Source of the DNA: Acinetobacter sp. ANC 4910
GTDB lineage: Bacteria > Pseudomonadota > Gammaproteobacteria > Pseudomonadales > Moraxellaceae
Direction of reading: 5' to 3'
DNA length: 64,000 bases
Assembly: GCF_004331035.1 (NCBI RefSeq)
Contig: NZ_SJNT01000001.1
Coordinates: 310,034 to 374,033, forward strand
Shown here: in pieces, positions 31,073-39,298 of the stretch
How positions within the stretch are numbered: the first letter of the stretch is position 1
How the letters are laid out: each line of letters opens with the position of its first letter
Position numbers and translations under genes: made by a program
Notes under the pieces: generated by a model
What the model saw: the letters and a program-made list of their open reading frames with translations, nothing else
The model's database searches: none
Told to the model about the DNA's origin: nothing

Positions 31073-31909
31073 TTAGGAAAAGATGGCTTGCGCCTTCATC
31101 GCTAACGCACCATCGTGGCGTCGAGCCCATAAATGCATGACATTCCCTTCTCGAATACCTTCAATTTTAAAATCGTGATTTGCAGTAATCGGTGCTAATC
31201 CTTTAAATGAAAATTCGATTGGTTGGCGGCCAAATGTTCTCGTGGCTAAATCTACAAGTAAGGTTGCTGTTAATGGCCCATGAAAAACCAGCCCTTCATA
31301 GCCTTCAACATCTCTAGCATAGTCCACATCATAATGAATTCGATGCCCATTAAAAGTTAATGCTGAATAACGATAAAGTAGAACTTGGTTTGGTGAGATC
31401 GTCTCAGAAAACTCGGCATGATCTGGAGCGACTAAAGGTTCAGGCTGTTTCACATTGGGTTGAGGATCTTCTCGATAAACAATATCTTGTTCCTCAGTAA
31501 GAGCCAATACGTCATTAACATAGAATTCGTGAAGTACCGTTACAAAACACAATTCCCCTGTGCGACCATGCTTATAAGCAATATCTTTGATTGATGAAAC
31601 TTTTCTTACTTCACTTCCTAGGGAAATAGGCGCAATAAATGAAAATCGTCCCCCTGCCCACATGCGACGCGGTAACCTTACAGGAGGTAGAAACCCTCCT
31701 TTGTTAGGATGACCATCACGACCAAGTTGACTTGCTGGTTTTGCTTCTAAAAAATAAATCCAATGCCAGAGTGCAGGAAGTGTATCCCCTGATTTTAAAC
31801 TAGGATCTTGATCTAAAGTTGCTTGCATAAAGTGCGCTGGTTGTAAGCGAAGCGTATCTTCAAAAATCTCTTCGCGCCCAAGCCAATCCATAACATTGAG
31901 TGTATTCAT
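31073..31909 (-). CDS. MaoC-like / FAS1-type dehydratase, candidate itaconyl-CoA hydratase
   Basis: A 278-residue double hot-dog protein. The N-terminal half has WHWIYFLEAKP, GFLPPVRLPRRMWAGG and a FSFIAPISLGSEV strand; the C-terminal half carries the hydratase-2 motif YSALTFNGHRIHYD and LVFHGPLTATLL. This is the mesaconyl-C4-CoA / itaconyl-CoA hydratase type. In the neighbouring pathway it would add water to itaconyl-CoA to give citramalyl-CoA. It starts 9 bp after the CoA-transferase gene and ends 39 bp before the lyase gene. Confidence 0.82.
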   Translation of the reverse strand: MNTLNVMDWLGREEIFEDTLRLQPAHFMQATLDQDPSLKSGDTLPALWHWIYFLEAKPASQLGRDGHPNKGGFLPPVRLPRRMWAGGRFSFIAPISLGSEVRKVSSIKDIAYKHGRTGELCFVTVLHEFYVNDVLALTEEQDIVYREDPQPNVKQPEPLVAPDHAEFSETISPNQVLLYRYSALTFNGHRIHYDVDYARDVEGYEGLVFHGPLTATLLVDLATRTFGRQPIEFSFKGLAPITANHDFKIEGIREGNVMHLWARRHDGALAMKAQAIFS

Positions 31910-31918
31910 AATTCTTCC

Positions 31919-33064
31919 TTAAACCTCTAACTCATAGTTGAACTCATGTTTAATTTTTTGAGTATGTTCACCAAGCTTAGGGACTTGTTGCTCACTCACC
32001 AGATTTTTTTCTTCTTCCAACCAACGAATCGGTAATCGTGGAATGCTAACCTCATCTCCAAATTCATTCAAAACACGACGACGGACCAATGCAGGATGTT
32101 TTGCTAAATCCTCGACACTATTCACTGCTCCAAAAGCAATTTCAGCAGTCACTAAGCGTTGTTTCAAAACATCTTGTGTCAAGACTTGAGTTATTGAAGT
32201 GATGAGCTGTTCTAATGCGTCTCGATTTTGAACTCGCAGGTTATTAGATGAAAAACGATGATCAACAGCAATATTCTGATCACCTAGAACAATCTCGCAA
32301 AATCGTGCCCATTCACGTTCATTTTGCACTGAGATTAAAGTCAAAGCTTGATCTGAACTTGGGAAAGCACCATATGGCGCCATGCTTGGATGTTTTAATC
32401 CAACACGTTTAGGTGCACCATTCCCATACTCTTGATGAATCAGTGGCACACTCATCCAATCTGCAGCAACATCAAATAATGAAATTGCTAATGCAGAACC
32501 TTGTCCCGTTCTTGAACGCTTTATAAGTGCTTCAAGTACTGCTGCATGAGCCGTCATACCAGCACCAATATCACAAATTGAGACTCCAATACGACCCATT
32601 TCATTTTCACCGCCACTAATTCCAGTTAGGCCAGCTTCAGCTTGAATCAGAAAATCATAAGCTTTAAGGTGCTTTACCGATTCACTCTCACCGTAGCCTG
32701 AAATATCAACAGTAATTAACTTTGGATAATCTGTACGCAATCGGTCAAATCCAAATCCAGCACGACTCATTGCACCTGGTGCTAGGTTTTGGATAAAAAC
32801 ATCTGCTTGAGAGATAAGACTTTCGAGGACGGCTACATCCTCATCTTCTCTGAAATTAAGAATGATGGATTCTTTGCCTTGATTCGTCCAAGTGAAATAT
32901 GAACTAGCACCTTTTGCAGCCTCATCATAACCGCGTGCGAAATCCCCTTCTTTCCGCTCGATTTTAATCACTCTTGCACCTGCATCAGCTAATCGTGATG
33001 TGCATAAAGGTGCTGCTAAAGCTTGTTCTACCGCAACGATTAATAATCCTTCTAATGGTTTCAT
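31919..33064 (-). CDS. Class III (CaiB/BaiF) CoA-transferase, candidate itaconate CoA-transferase
   Basis: A 381-residue family III CoA-transferase. Family landmarks include LADAGARVIKIERKEGDFAR, the catalytic-Asp region DISGYGESE / KAYDFLIQAEAGL, and SICDIGAGMTAHAAVLEAL. It moves CoA from a donor such as succinyl-CoA to a free acid. As first gene of transferase-hydratase-lyase it matches the order of chemistry for itaconate (or mesaconate) breakdown, and P. aeruginosa Ict belongs to the same family. An alternative is another C5 acid; no regulator gene is adjacent. Confidence 0.85.
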   Translation of the reverse strand: MKPLEGLLIVAVEQALAAPLCTSRLADAGARVIKIERKEGDFARGYDEAAKGASSYFTWTNQGKESIILNFREDEDVAVLESLISQADVFIQNLAPGAMSRAGFGFDRLRTDYPKLITVDISGYGESESVKHLKAYDFLIQAEAGLTGISGGENEMGRIGVSICDIGAGMTAHAAVLEALIKRSRTGQGSALAISLFDVAADWMSVPLIHQEYGNGAPKRVGLKHPSMAPYGAFPSSDQALTLISVQNEREWARFCEIVLGDQNIAVDHRFSSNNLRVQNRDALEQLITSITQVLTQDVLKQRLVTAEIAFGAVNSVEDLAKHPALVRRRVLNEFGDEVSIPRLPIRWLEEEKNLVSEQQVPKLGEHTQKIKHEFNYELEV

Positions 33065-33622
33065 ATCCTTATCCTCGCCTCTTCTGAAGAGTAATCTCTT
33101 AACTTTTGGAAAGGCCCATTATGTAAACAAGACGATTGGAAAAAAAATTGATTATTTTTTTATGAAATGAAAAAAAAAACTAAACAGATCGGTTTGCCAT
33201 TCATAGTGAAATGCATTGATCAGCAATTTTTCGAATATTTAAAAGCTTAAGGATGCTTAAGCAACCTAAATTGAGGAACCAATACACAATTTAAATTTTT
33301 AAAATTTAATAGAATATTTAAAGCATCTAAATACGAGCTATATATCCATTGATAATTTATTGAAGGGGAAATTATGACTTAGCTATTACAAAACAATGAC
33401 TAAATAAGGCTTTAAGCCGCTGTATTTCAATCAAATTAACAAGCTTGAGGATTAATATCTATTTTAAGACTTATTCTAAATTTAAAAATTTATTCATGGG
33501 AAAAATTATTTTTAGTATTATAGGTTTTTAGATTTAAGTTTATTCATTAGAGTAATTATATTGCTGGACAAACTTGTTTGAGATAAGCCATGCAACAAAA
33601 TGGCATTTATTAATGCTCAAAT
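33065..33622. other. AT-rich intergenic region upstream of the CoA pathway genes
   Basis: About 560 bp with no recognisable gene or remnant. It must contain the promoter of the minus-strand CoA-transferase operon; runs of A and T (33140-33180) lie just upstream of that gene. No operator could be identified. Confidence 0.4.
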
Positions 33623-33660
33623 ATAAGCAAAATCATTACCACTGGAATGATTTTGCTTAT
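33623..33660. terminator. Hairpin terminator downstream of the truncated transporter
   Basis: ATAAGCAAAATCATT and AATGATTTTGCTTAT are perfect 15-bp arms around an 8-base loop. On the minus strand it lies 9 bp past the transporter stop, so the transporter was a separate transcript from the CoA pathway genes. Confidence 0.8.
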
Positions 33661-33668
33661 TAAAAATC

Positions 33669-33830
33669 TTAATCTTCGAGAATACGACTATTCTTTTGCT
33701 GATCTTTCATTCGAATAAAATAGATCAAACACACGGCACATAGAACAGTTACATAGATAAAGTAGAAGTTTTCATGTCCAATATTTTTGAACTGTAATGC
33801 AACCAATTCAGAGGTTCCGCCAAAAATAGT
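33669..33830 (-). pseudogene. C-terminal stub of an MHS-family (KgtP/ProP-like) transporter
   Basis: The minus strand encodes TIFGGTSELVALQFKNIGHE, then NFYFIYVTVLCAVCLIYFIR, then MKDQQKNSRILED and a stop at 33669. FGGTxE.VAL plus the final helix is the characteristic C-terminus of metabolite:H+ symporters such as KgtP and ShiA. Only about 54 codons remain: the reading frame ends at the border of the IS5-like element and the N-terminal part is not found on its other side. The transporter probably imported the acid used by the neighbouring CoA pathway. Confidence 0.85.
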
Positions 33831-33846
33831 AGATCTCTTTCATAAC

Positions 33847-34188
33847 TCATTTTTCATTCAATTCTAAGTTGTAAATTCCAGCAATTAAATTGAATCTTAA
33901 ACCGAGCCTTTTCCCTCTATTTCGATAGCGCTCTGAAAGTATTTTGAAGGTCTTGAGTACACCAAATACATGTTCAATTCCTATTCTTCTTTTATTGATT
34001 TCACGGTTGTGTTGTTTTAATACAGGATCTAATTTACATCCTCGTTTTGCTTTTATTGGTATTAAACTTTTTTCATAAATCGCATAGATCCCTTGATAAC
34101 CTTTATCCGCTAATACAAACGATTCTTTTGGAATTAAATGCTGATTTCTTTTAAATAATTCAAAGTCGTGTACTGCACCTTTGCACAT
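33847..34188 (-). CDS. IS5-family transposase, C-terminal part (orfB)
   Basis: At least 113 residues from an internal ATG; the frame is open further upstream to the frameshift region near 34285. VLADKGYQGIYA carries the second catalytic Asp and RRIGIEHVFGVLKTFKIL the catalytic Glu of the DDE_Tnp_4 domain. It is probably only made as the second half of a fused transposase, not independently. Confidence 0.8.
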   Translation of the reverse strand: MCKGAVHDFELFKRNQHLIPKESFVLADKGYQGIYAIYEKSLIPIKAKRGCKLDPVLKQHNREINKRRIGIEHVFGVLKTFKILSERYRNRGKRLGLRFNLIAGIYNLELNEK

Positions 34189-34264
34189 ACATAAACTTAG
34201 GATTTGCTGTGTTTTATAGTGAATGATCGCTTGTACTTTAAACGTATGTGCCTTTTGCTTGCCG

Positions 34265-34675
34265 CTATAGCTTTTCTTCTGTTTTTTTAGGACGTTGTAC
34301 GACTATTTCTGTTGCATCTACGATAACAACATCCCAATCTAAACCTCCACCAACAGGTAATTTTTTCGGTAAATTAAATTTCTTAGAGCGGATTAAACAG
34401 TCTTCTGTATAGCGAACAATTCTTGAAGCTGTTGCTTCTGACACACCATAAGTCATTCCAACATGGAATAAAGTACGGTACTCACGCCAATAGCTCAAAC
34501 AGAGAAGCAATTGGTCTTCTATGGATAATTTAGAGGGTCGCCCTGTTGATGATAAATGAAGATTGAGTACATCAATCATCACTTTATAAGTAGACCAAGA
34601 TATTCCCGTTAGGCGTTTGAACTGAGGATCAGTCAGTTTCTGTATATCAATATATTTCATGCATAAATTACGCAT
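34265..34675 (-). CDS. IS5-family transposase, N-terminal part (orfA)
   Basis: 136 residues. KLTDPQFKRLTGISWSTYKV is the HTH_Tnp_4-type N-terminus of IS5-family transposases; VVIVDATEIVVQRPKK supplies the first catalytic Asp. The frame stops shortly after a run of seven A. Continuing the protein as QKKSYSGKQKAHTFKVQ requires moving one base forward within that run, so either a programmed frameshift or an inactivating one-base insertion separates it from the second part. Confidence 0.85.
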   Translation of the reverse strand: MRNLCMKYIDIQKLTDPQFKRLTGISWSTYKVMIDVLNLHLSSTGRPSKLSIEDQLLLCLSYWREYRTLFHVGMTYGVSEATASRIVRYTEDCLIRSKKFNLPKKLPVGGGLDWDVVIVDATEIVVQRPKKTEEKL

Positions 34676-34754
34676 GAAATATCAAAAAATATCAGTGCAG
34701 AATTACAGCAAATGATTGTTCGGTTTATGAGTTATGCAAGTTATCTATTATTTA

Positions 34755-35734
34755 ACCTGAATCCTGTTTAAGCCAATGACTCCATAATTTGAATTTTTGG
34801 CTTATTTCGTTGGGTTAATTGATATGTGCATAACGATGCGTAAATCCCTCTTAGAAATCCATGAATACTACGAGCTTTACTCGTCACTAAATTGTATTGA
34901 CCTTTCAATAAGCTGAATAACGTTTCTATTTTATTACGCTGTTTTAAGTGATATTCATCTGATGCACAGAGTTGAACAGACTGCATATTCTTTCGATGAT
35001 AGGTAATCAAATCAATACCTTGATTCTTTAACTTGCTTTTTAATTCTTGGCTGATATAGCCACGATCCGCATAAAGCTTTGCTTCTAAACCATCAACTAA
35101 ATGCTCAACCATTTTTATGTCCGCCACATGTCCATTAGATAAAGCAGAACATGCTATTTCACCCAATTGATTCATCGCGATATGTAATTTACAGCCATAA
35201 AACCAGCCCATCGAGCTTTTACCACGTGATGCAATTTTGGCTAATGATTTATGGCGTTGAATCCGTTGATTTTTACAGACCGGTAGAGTGGTTGAATCAA
35301 CCCATAAATATTGGCTACGTTGGCCTTTCATTAAGGCGACATGTAACGCATGTAGTGCCAATTGATGCATATTGATGAGGTGAATCATCCGTTGGTAGCA
35401 GGGTAAGCTTTTAAATAAATGATTTTTATCCTGTTTCAACCATGAAAAGAATGCTTTGAAATTGTTGATATGAGAACACTTATACCAAATGGTGATAAAA
35501 TTGATTTCTGAGAGGCTCAATTGAGCTGGTCGAATTCTTACGGAGTGACGACTTTGTTTGAGAAATTTCCAATAAGTTGCTTCAAATTTAAGAAAGAAAT
35601 CATCGACATCGATTACGCAGAATAATTCGGTACTATTGAACATTAGGACTAGAGCTTTAGGTTTGGTGTGGTAACTCAACTGATGGCTCTAGTTCTTCTA
35701 TTTTTCAAGTCAATTGCTTATCCGCGATTCGGGT
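34755..35734 (-). mobile_element. IS982-family insertion sequence with 6-bp target duplication
   Basis: About 980 bp between ACCTGAATCCTGTTTAAGC at the left and the inverted right end (reading inward ACCCGAATCGCGGATAAGC). TATTTA directly precedes the left end (34749-34754) and directly follows the right end (35735-35740), a clean target duplication. One complete transposase gene fills it. It sits a few bases beyond the right end of the IS5-like element, so it landed there later. Confidence 0.9.
34768..35643 (-). CDS. IS982-family transposase
   Basis: A 291-residue DDE transposase from ATG 35643 (an upstream TTG is in frame but improbable). LWVDSTTLPVCKNQRIQRHK has the first Asp, GWFYGCKLHIAMNQLGEI is the IS982 signature, LYADRGYISQELK the second Asp and RNKIETLFSLLKGQYNL the Glu. 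The reading frame is intact and the catalytic residues are present, so the element may be active. Confidence 0.92.
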   Translation of the reverse strand: MFNSTELFCVIDVDDFFLKFEATYWKFLKQSRHSVRIRPAQLSLSEINFITIWYKCSHINNFKAFFSWLKQDKNHLFKSLPCYQRMIHLINMHQLALHALHVALMKGQRSQYLWVDSTTLPVCKNQRIQRHKSLAKIASRGKSSMGWFYGCKLHIAMNQLGEIACSALSNGHVADIKMVEHLVDGLEAKLYADRGYISQELKSKLKNQGIDLITYHRKNMQSVQLCASDEYHLKQRNKIETLFSLLKGQYNLVTSKARSIHGFLRGIYASLCTYQLTQRNKPKIQIMESLA

Positions 35735-35740
35735 TATTTA

Positions 35741-35867
35741 GCTTCATTTCTTTCAAATTTTATACAAAATTCAAGCTATTTTACTGGTGGGATCAATTCC
35801 TGATGTATTTTCAATTGGAACCTTAGCTTTTATGCTAATTTGTATTTTATTTTTGAGGCTCACTTAA
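35741..35867 (+). pseudogene. C-terminal remnant of a polysaccharide membrane protein (probably Wzy)
   Basis: From the IS982 right flank the plus strand encodes LHFFQILYKIQAILLVGSIP, then DVFSIGTLAFMLICILFLRL-T and a stop one base before the next gene's ATG. This is a hydrophobic C-terminal segment in the position where Acinetobacter K loci have wzy, upstream of two glycosyltransferases and an initiating transferase. The 5' part is absent, cut at the IS junction. Wzy identity is inferred from position; another membrane protein is possible. Confidence 0.55.
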
Positions 35868-35868
35868 T

Positions 35869-36903
35869 ATGAATTTACTTTTTGTAATTAATTCCCTAAA
35901 AAATAAATCTGGATCTGAACGTGTAGCTATTGAATTAGCGAATAAGCTTGCAATGTTAGATGGCTTTAAAGTTACATTATTAAGTCGTGATACAAATAAG
36001 GCTGATGCAGCATATCCTATTTCAGATCATGTGAGTGTTATTGCTCTAACGGGTAATTTATTTGATTTTTATATAAAATTAAGAAAGCATATTGCTGATA
36101 ATCATTATGATAATGTTATTGTGCATAATATGGGGAAACTGTCCCTTTTATGTACTTTTATGCCTGAAATTAAAAAATTGATTACACTTGAGCACGTATC
36201 TTTTATTAGCCGCCCTAAGGAAATTCAGTTTCTGAGTAAGTTATTTTATAAGCGTATATACCAAGTTATTACTTTAACTGAAAGTGACAAAGTCTTGTTT
36301 GATACGTTTCATTCCAAGGTTTTGGTTATCCCTAATTTCTCGCCCTTTCCAGTTTACAAAAATAAAAATAACGAGAGTAAAGAGATTGTAACGATTGGAC
36401 GTTTGACCCATCAGAAAAACTATATTCATTTGTTAAAAGCTTGGAAAGAAATTTATAATTTAATTCCAGATTGGAAATTGAACATTTATGGTGAAGGGGA
36501 GCATTTACAGCGTTTAACAGATTATATTGAACAGAATTCGCTTCAAAATGTTTTTCTTAAAGGTGTTACTTCAAACGTACAAAAAGTTTATGAGCAGTCG
36601 GCTTTTTTTGTGATGTCCTCCAAGTATGAGGGACTGCCGATGGTACTCATCGAAGCACAGAGTTTTGGATTACCAATAGTTTCGTATAATTGTCCTTATG
36701 GACCAAGTGATGTCATTTCATCAAATGAAAATGGGCTTTTGGTTGAAGATCAAAATGTCCAAAAGCTTGCTGATGCAATTTTAAAATTGGCATCATCCCC
36801 AGATTTATTACAGCAATTTTCGCAAAATTCTTTATTAAATGCCGCAAACTACCAACCTGAGCAAATATTGCAAATGTGGATTGATAAGGTATTTAAAGGA
36901 TAA
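35869..36903 (+). CDS. Glycosyltransferase, family 4 (GT-B fold)
   Basis: A 344-residue GT4 enzyme. The nucleotide-sugar site lies in TIGRLTHQKNYIHLLKAW and the EX7E-type region in SKYEGLPMVLIEAQSFGLPI. It transfers one sugar during assembly of the capsule repeat unit on the cytoplasmic side of the inner membrane. It starts 1 base after the stop of the membrane-protein remnant and ends 5 bp before the next glycosyltransferase. The order remnant-GT4-GT2-initiating transferase-galU-ugd-gpi resembles the 3' part of known A. baumannii K loci of the KL2 type. Confidence 0.9.
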   Translation: MNLLFVINSLKNKSGSERVAIELANKLAMLDGFKVTLLSRDTNKADAAYPISDHVSVIALTGNLFDFYIKLRKHIADNHYDNVIVHNMGKLSLLCTFMPEIKKLITLEHVSFISRPKEIQFLSKLFYKRIYQVITLTESDKVLFDTFHSKVLVIPNFSPFPVYKNKNNESKEIVTIGRLTHQKNYIHLLKAWKEIYNLIPDWKLNIYGEGEHLQRLTDYIEQNSLQNVFLKGVTSNVQKVYEQSAFFVMSSKYEGLPMVLIEAQSFGLPIVSYNCPYGPSDVISSNENGLLVEDQNVQKLADAILKLASSPDLLQQFSQNSLLNAANYQPEQILQMWIDKVFKG

Positions 36904-36908
36904 ATTTT

Positions 36909-37742
36909 ATGTTTTCAGCCTTAAGTTCTATTTACCATAAAGAAAGTCCAGAACATTTCGATGCATGTATGCAAAGTATCTGGGACAAGCAAACACTTAA
37001 ACCGACTGAAATTATTTTAGTAGAAGATGGTCCTTTGACGTCCGAGTTGGATCATGTCATTGCAATGTGGAAGACTAAATTAGGTGATGTGTTACAGATC
37101 ATTAAATTGCCTGAAAACGTTGGCACAGGCAAGGCAAAAAACATTGGTTTACAAGCATGTAATTATGAAATTGTCTGTATTGTCGATACAGATGATATTT
37201 ACGTATCAGATCGATTCGAAAAACAAGTCAAATTTTTAGAACAGCATCAAGAGGTAGTCATTGTTGGTGGTCAAATTTTAGAGTTTGAGGAAGACATTTC
37301 GAACCCTTCAGGGAAGCGTGAAGTGCCTTTAAGCCATCAAGATTTAATAAATTACGCACAAAGACAAAGTCCATTTAATAATATGACGATTGCTTATCGT
37401 AAATCTAAAATTCTGGGCGTAGGTGGTTATCAACATCATTATTGGATGGAAGATTACAACTTGTTCTTAAGAGTTATTGCAAAAGGCTACCAAATTAATA
37501 ATTTGCCAGATGTACTTGTTTATGCACGAATAGATAATGGTATGCATGGACGACGTAAAGGTTTCCAATATATTAAAAGTGAAAAACAGTTACTAGATTT
37601 AAAAAAACAACTCAAAATTCAGTCTCCATTTTATGCTACTATGTACTTCATTGTACGGTCTACATTTAGACTTATGCCAGCGAATCTGCTAGGTAAAATT
37701 TATAATACGTTTCTACGTAAGAAAGTTGAAAAAACAGAGTAA
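36909..37742 (+). CDS. Glycosyltransferase, family 2 (GT-A fold)
   Basis: A 277-residue GT2 enzyme. ALSSIYHKESPEHFDACM begins the fold, IILVEDGPLT and the DXD-type VDTDDIY bind the nucleotide sugar and metal, and HYWMEDYNLFLRV holds the ED catalytic region. It resembles the Gtr5-type capsule glycosyltransferases that sit immediately before itrA2 in A. baumannii. The start is 5 bp after the previous gene, and the next gene begins 7 bp downstream. Confidence 0.9.
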   Translation: MFSALSSIYHKESPEHFDACMQSIWDKQTLKPTEIILVEDGPLTSELDHVIAMWKTKLGDVLQIIKLPENVGTGKAKNIGLQACNYEIVCIVDTDDIYVSDRFEKQVKFLEQHQEVVIVGGQILEFEEDISNPSGKREVPLSHQDLINYAQRQSPFNNMTIAYRKSKILGVGGYQHHYWMEDYNLFLRVIAKGYQINNLPDVLVYARIDNGMHGRRKGFQYIKSEKQLLDLKKQLKIQSPFYATMYFIVRSTFRLMPANLLGKIYNTFLRKKVEKTE

Positions 37743-37749
37743 GATAGCA

Positions 37750-38370
37750 ATGAAAAGACTGGTTGATATCGTTATATCATTAATTGCACTAACATTATTG
37801 TCTCCAATTTTCCTCATTGTTAGTTATAAAGTACGAAAAAATTTGGGGTCACCAATCTTCTTTTGCCAAGAACGTCCTGGTAAGAATGGCAAACTTTTTA
37901 AAATGATTAAATTTCGCTCTATGAAAGATGCGTTTGATCAAGATGGTAATCCATTATCAGATGAAAAACGCATTACTCCATTTGGGCAAAAATTACGTTC
38001 AACCTCTTTAGATGAAATGCCACAACTCATTAATGTATTAAAAGGTGATATGAGCGTTGTCGGCCCACGACCAATGTTGAAAGACTTTGTAGAGCTTTAT
38101 TCACCAGAACAAGCACGTCGCTTAGAAGTTCGACCAGGCATGACTGGGCTTGCACAAGTCAGTGGGCGTAATGAGTTAGATTATGAAGAACGATTTAAGT
38201 GTGATGTATGGTATGTCGATCACCATAACACTTTAGTCGATTTTAAAATTATGTTTAGAACGGTTGCGGTGATGGCAAAGCGTGAAGGGATTAATGCCCC
38301 TGGTCATGTTGGCCCATCTTTATTTCAAGGTAACGCACCAAAAAAATCTGAAGATCAAGTTAAGTCTTAA
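37750..38370 (+). CDS. Initiating sugar-phosphate transferase (ItrA2-like)
   Basis: A 206-residue polyprenyl-phosphate hexosyl-1-phosphate transferase (bacterial sugar transferase family), which loads the first sugar onto undecaprenyl phosphate. The start is ATG 37750; the frame opens earlier with a TTG but MKRLVDIV is the family N-terminus. After a membrane re-entrant helix come FFCQERPGKNGK, KFRSMKDAFD, RSTSLDEMPQLINVLKGDMS, VGPRP and RPGMTGLAQVSGRNELDYEER, all canonical. ItrA2 enzymes are linked to GalNAc/GlcNAc-type first sugars. A second initiating transferase of different type lies at 53.2 kb. Confidence 0.93.
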   Translation: MKRLVDIVISLIALTLLSPIFLIVSYKVRKNLGSPIFFCQERPGKNGKLFKMIKFRSMKDAFDQDGNPLSDEKRITPFGQKLRSTSLDEMPQLINVLKGDMSVVGPRPMLKDFVELYSPEQARRLEVRPGMTGLAQVSGRNELDYEERFKCDVWYVDHHNTLVDFKIMFRTVAVMAKREGINAPGHVGPSLFQGNAPKKSEDQVKS

Positions 38371-38397
38371 ATTTAATAATGGTTCGAGTTCAATTTC

Positions 38398-39276
38398 ATG
38401 ATTAAAAAAGCAATATTACCTGTTGCTGGTTTAGGCACGCGTTTTTTACCTGCAAGTAAGTCAATTCCTAAAGAAATGGTCACGGTGGTTGACCGTCCTG
38501 CAATTGAATATGTGGTGCGTGAAGCGGTTCAAGCTGGGATTGAACAAATTATTTTAGTGACCCATGCATCTAAAGCATCGATCGAAAATTATTTCGACCG
38601 AAATTTTGAACTTGAAACAACCTTAGCACAGAAAAATAAAACCGATCTTCTAAAAGAAATTACTGAAATTTTACCTGTGCACGTCAGTGTTGTGAGTGTA
38701 CGCCAACCGCAACCGTTAGGTTTGGGTCATGCTGTGCTTTGTGCCAAGAGTATTATTGGTGATGATGATTTTGCAGTTTTATTGCCAGACGTTTTGGTCA
38801 AAGAAAAATCGGATCAAAATGATCTAGCCTGTATGATTCAGCGTTATGAAGCTGCTCAAGCTGCACAAATTATGGTTGAAGCAGTTCCTGATCACATGGT
38901 GGATCAATATGGTATTGTGGATGTAGCTAAATCTCCTGCAGAAGGTGAAAGTATTGCCATGCAGGGCATTGTAGAAAAACCTGCGGTTGGAACTGCGCCA
39001 TCGAATTTATCTGTGGTGGGTCGTTATATTCTGCCTGCAAAAATTATGCAGCTCTTAGAGCAGACCCCAAAAGGGGCAGGCAATGAAATCCAGTTAACAG
39101 ATGCGATTGCTATGTTGCAGACCACTGATGTTGTTGAAGCCTATCGCATGAAAGGGGAAACTTTTGACTGTGGAAGCAAACTTGGCTACTTAAAGGCTGT
39201 TTTACATTATGGTATTGCTCATCCAAAATTAGGACATGAATTTAAGCAGTTGATTGCCGAATTGAATGTCGAATAA
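38398..39276 (+). CDS. galU: UTP-glucose-1-phosphate uridylyltransferase GalU
   Basis: A 292-residue nucleotidyltransferase making UDP-glucose. GLGTRFLPASKSIPKEM is the nucleotide-binding loop, followed by VVDRPAIEYVVREAVQAGI, the QPLGLGHAVLCA segment and GIVEKPAVGTAPSNL. Length is normal. It is followed by ugd and gpi in the order standard for the right end of Acinetobacter K loci. Confidence 0.96.
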   Translation: MIKKAILPVAGLGTRFLPASKSIPKEMVTVVDRPAIEYVVREAVQAGIEQIILVTHASKASIENYFDRNFELETTLAQKNKTDLLKEITEILPVHVSVVSVRQPQPLGLGHAVLCAKSIIGDDDFAVLLPDVLVKEKSDQNDLACMIQRYEAAQAAQIMVEAVPDHMVDQYGIVDVAKSPAEGESIAMQGIVEKPAVGTAPSNLSVVGRYILPAKIMQLLEQTPKGAGNEIQLTDAIAMLQTTDVVEAYRMKGETFDCGSKLGYLKAVLHYGIAHPKLGHEFKQLIAELNVE

Positions 39277-39298
39277 AAATAAGCTTTGTAGGTGAATC

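Larger units (their letters stand above)
33830..34747 (-). mobile_element. IS5-family insertion sequence (two-frame transposase)
   Basis: Imperfect terminal inverted repeats are visible: TAGATCTCTTTCATAACTCA at the left and, reading inward from the right, TAGATAACTTGCATAACTCA; size about 0.9 kb. It carries an HTH/DDE transposase split in two frames. I find no matching target duplication directly outside the ends, which suggests that the element took part in a deletion or inversion after insertion. Exact ends are uncertain by a few bases. Confidence 0.8.
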
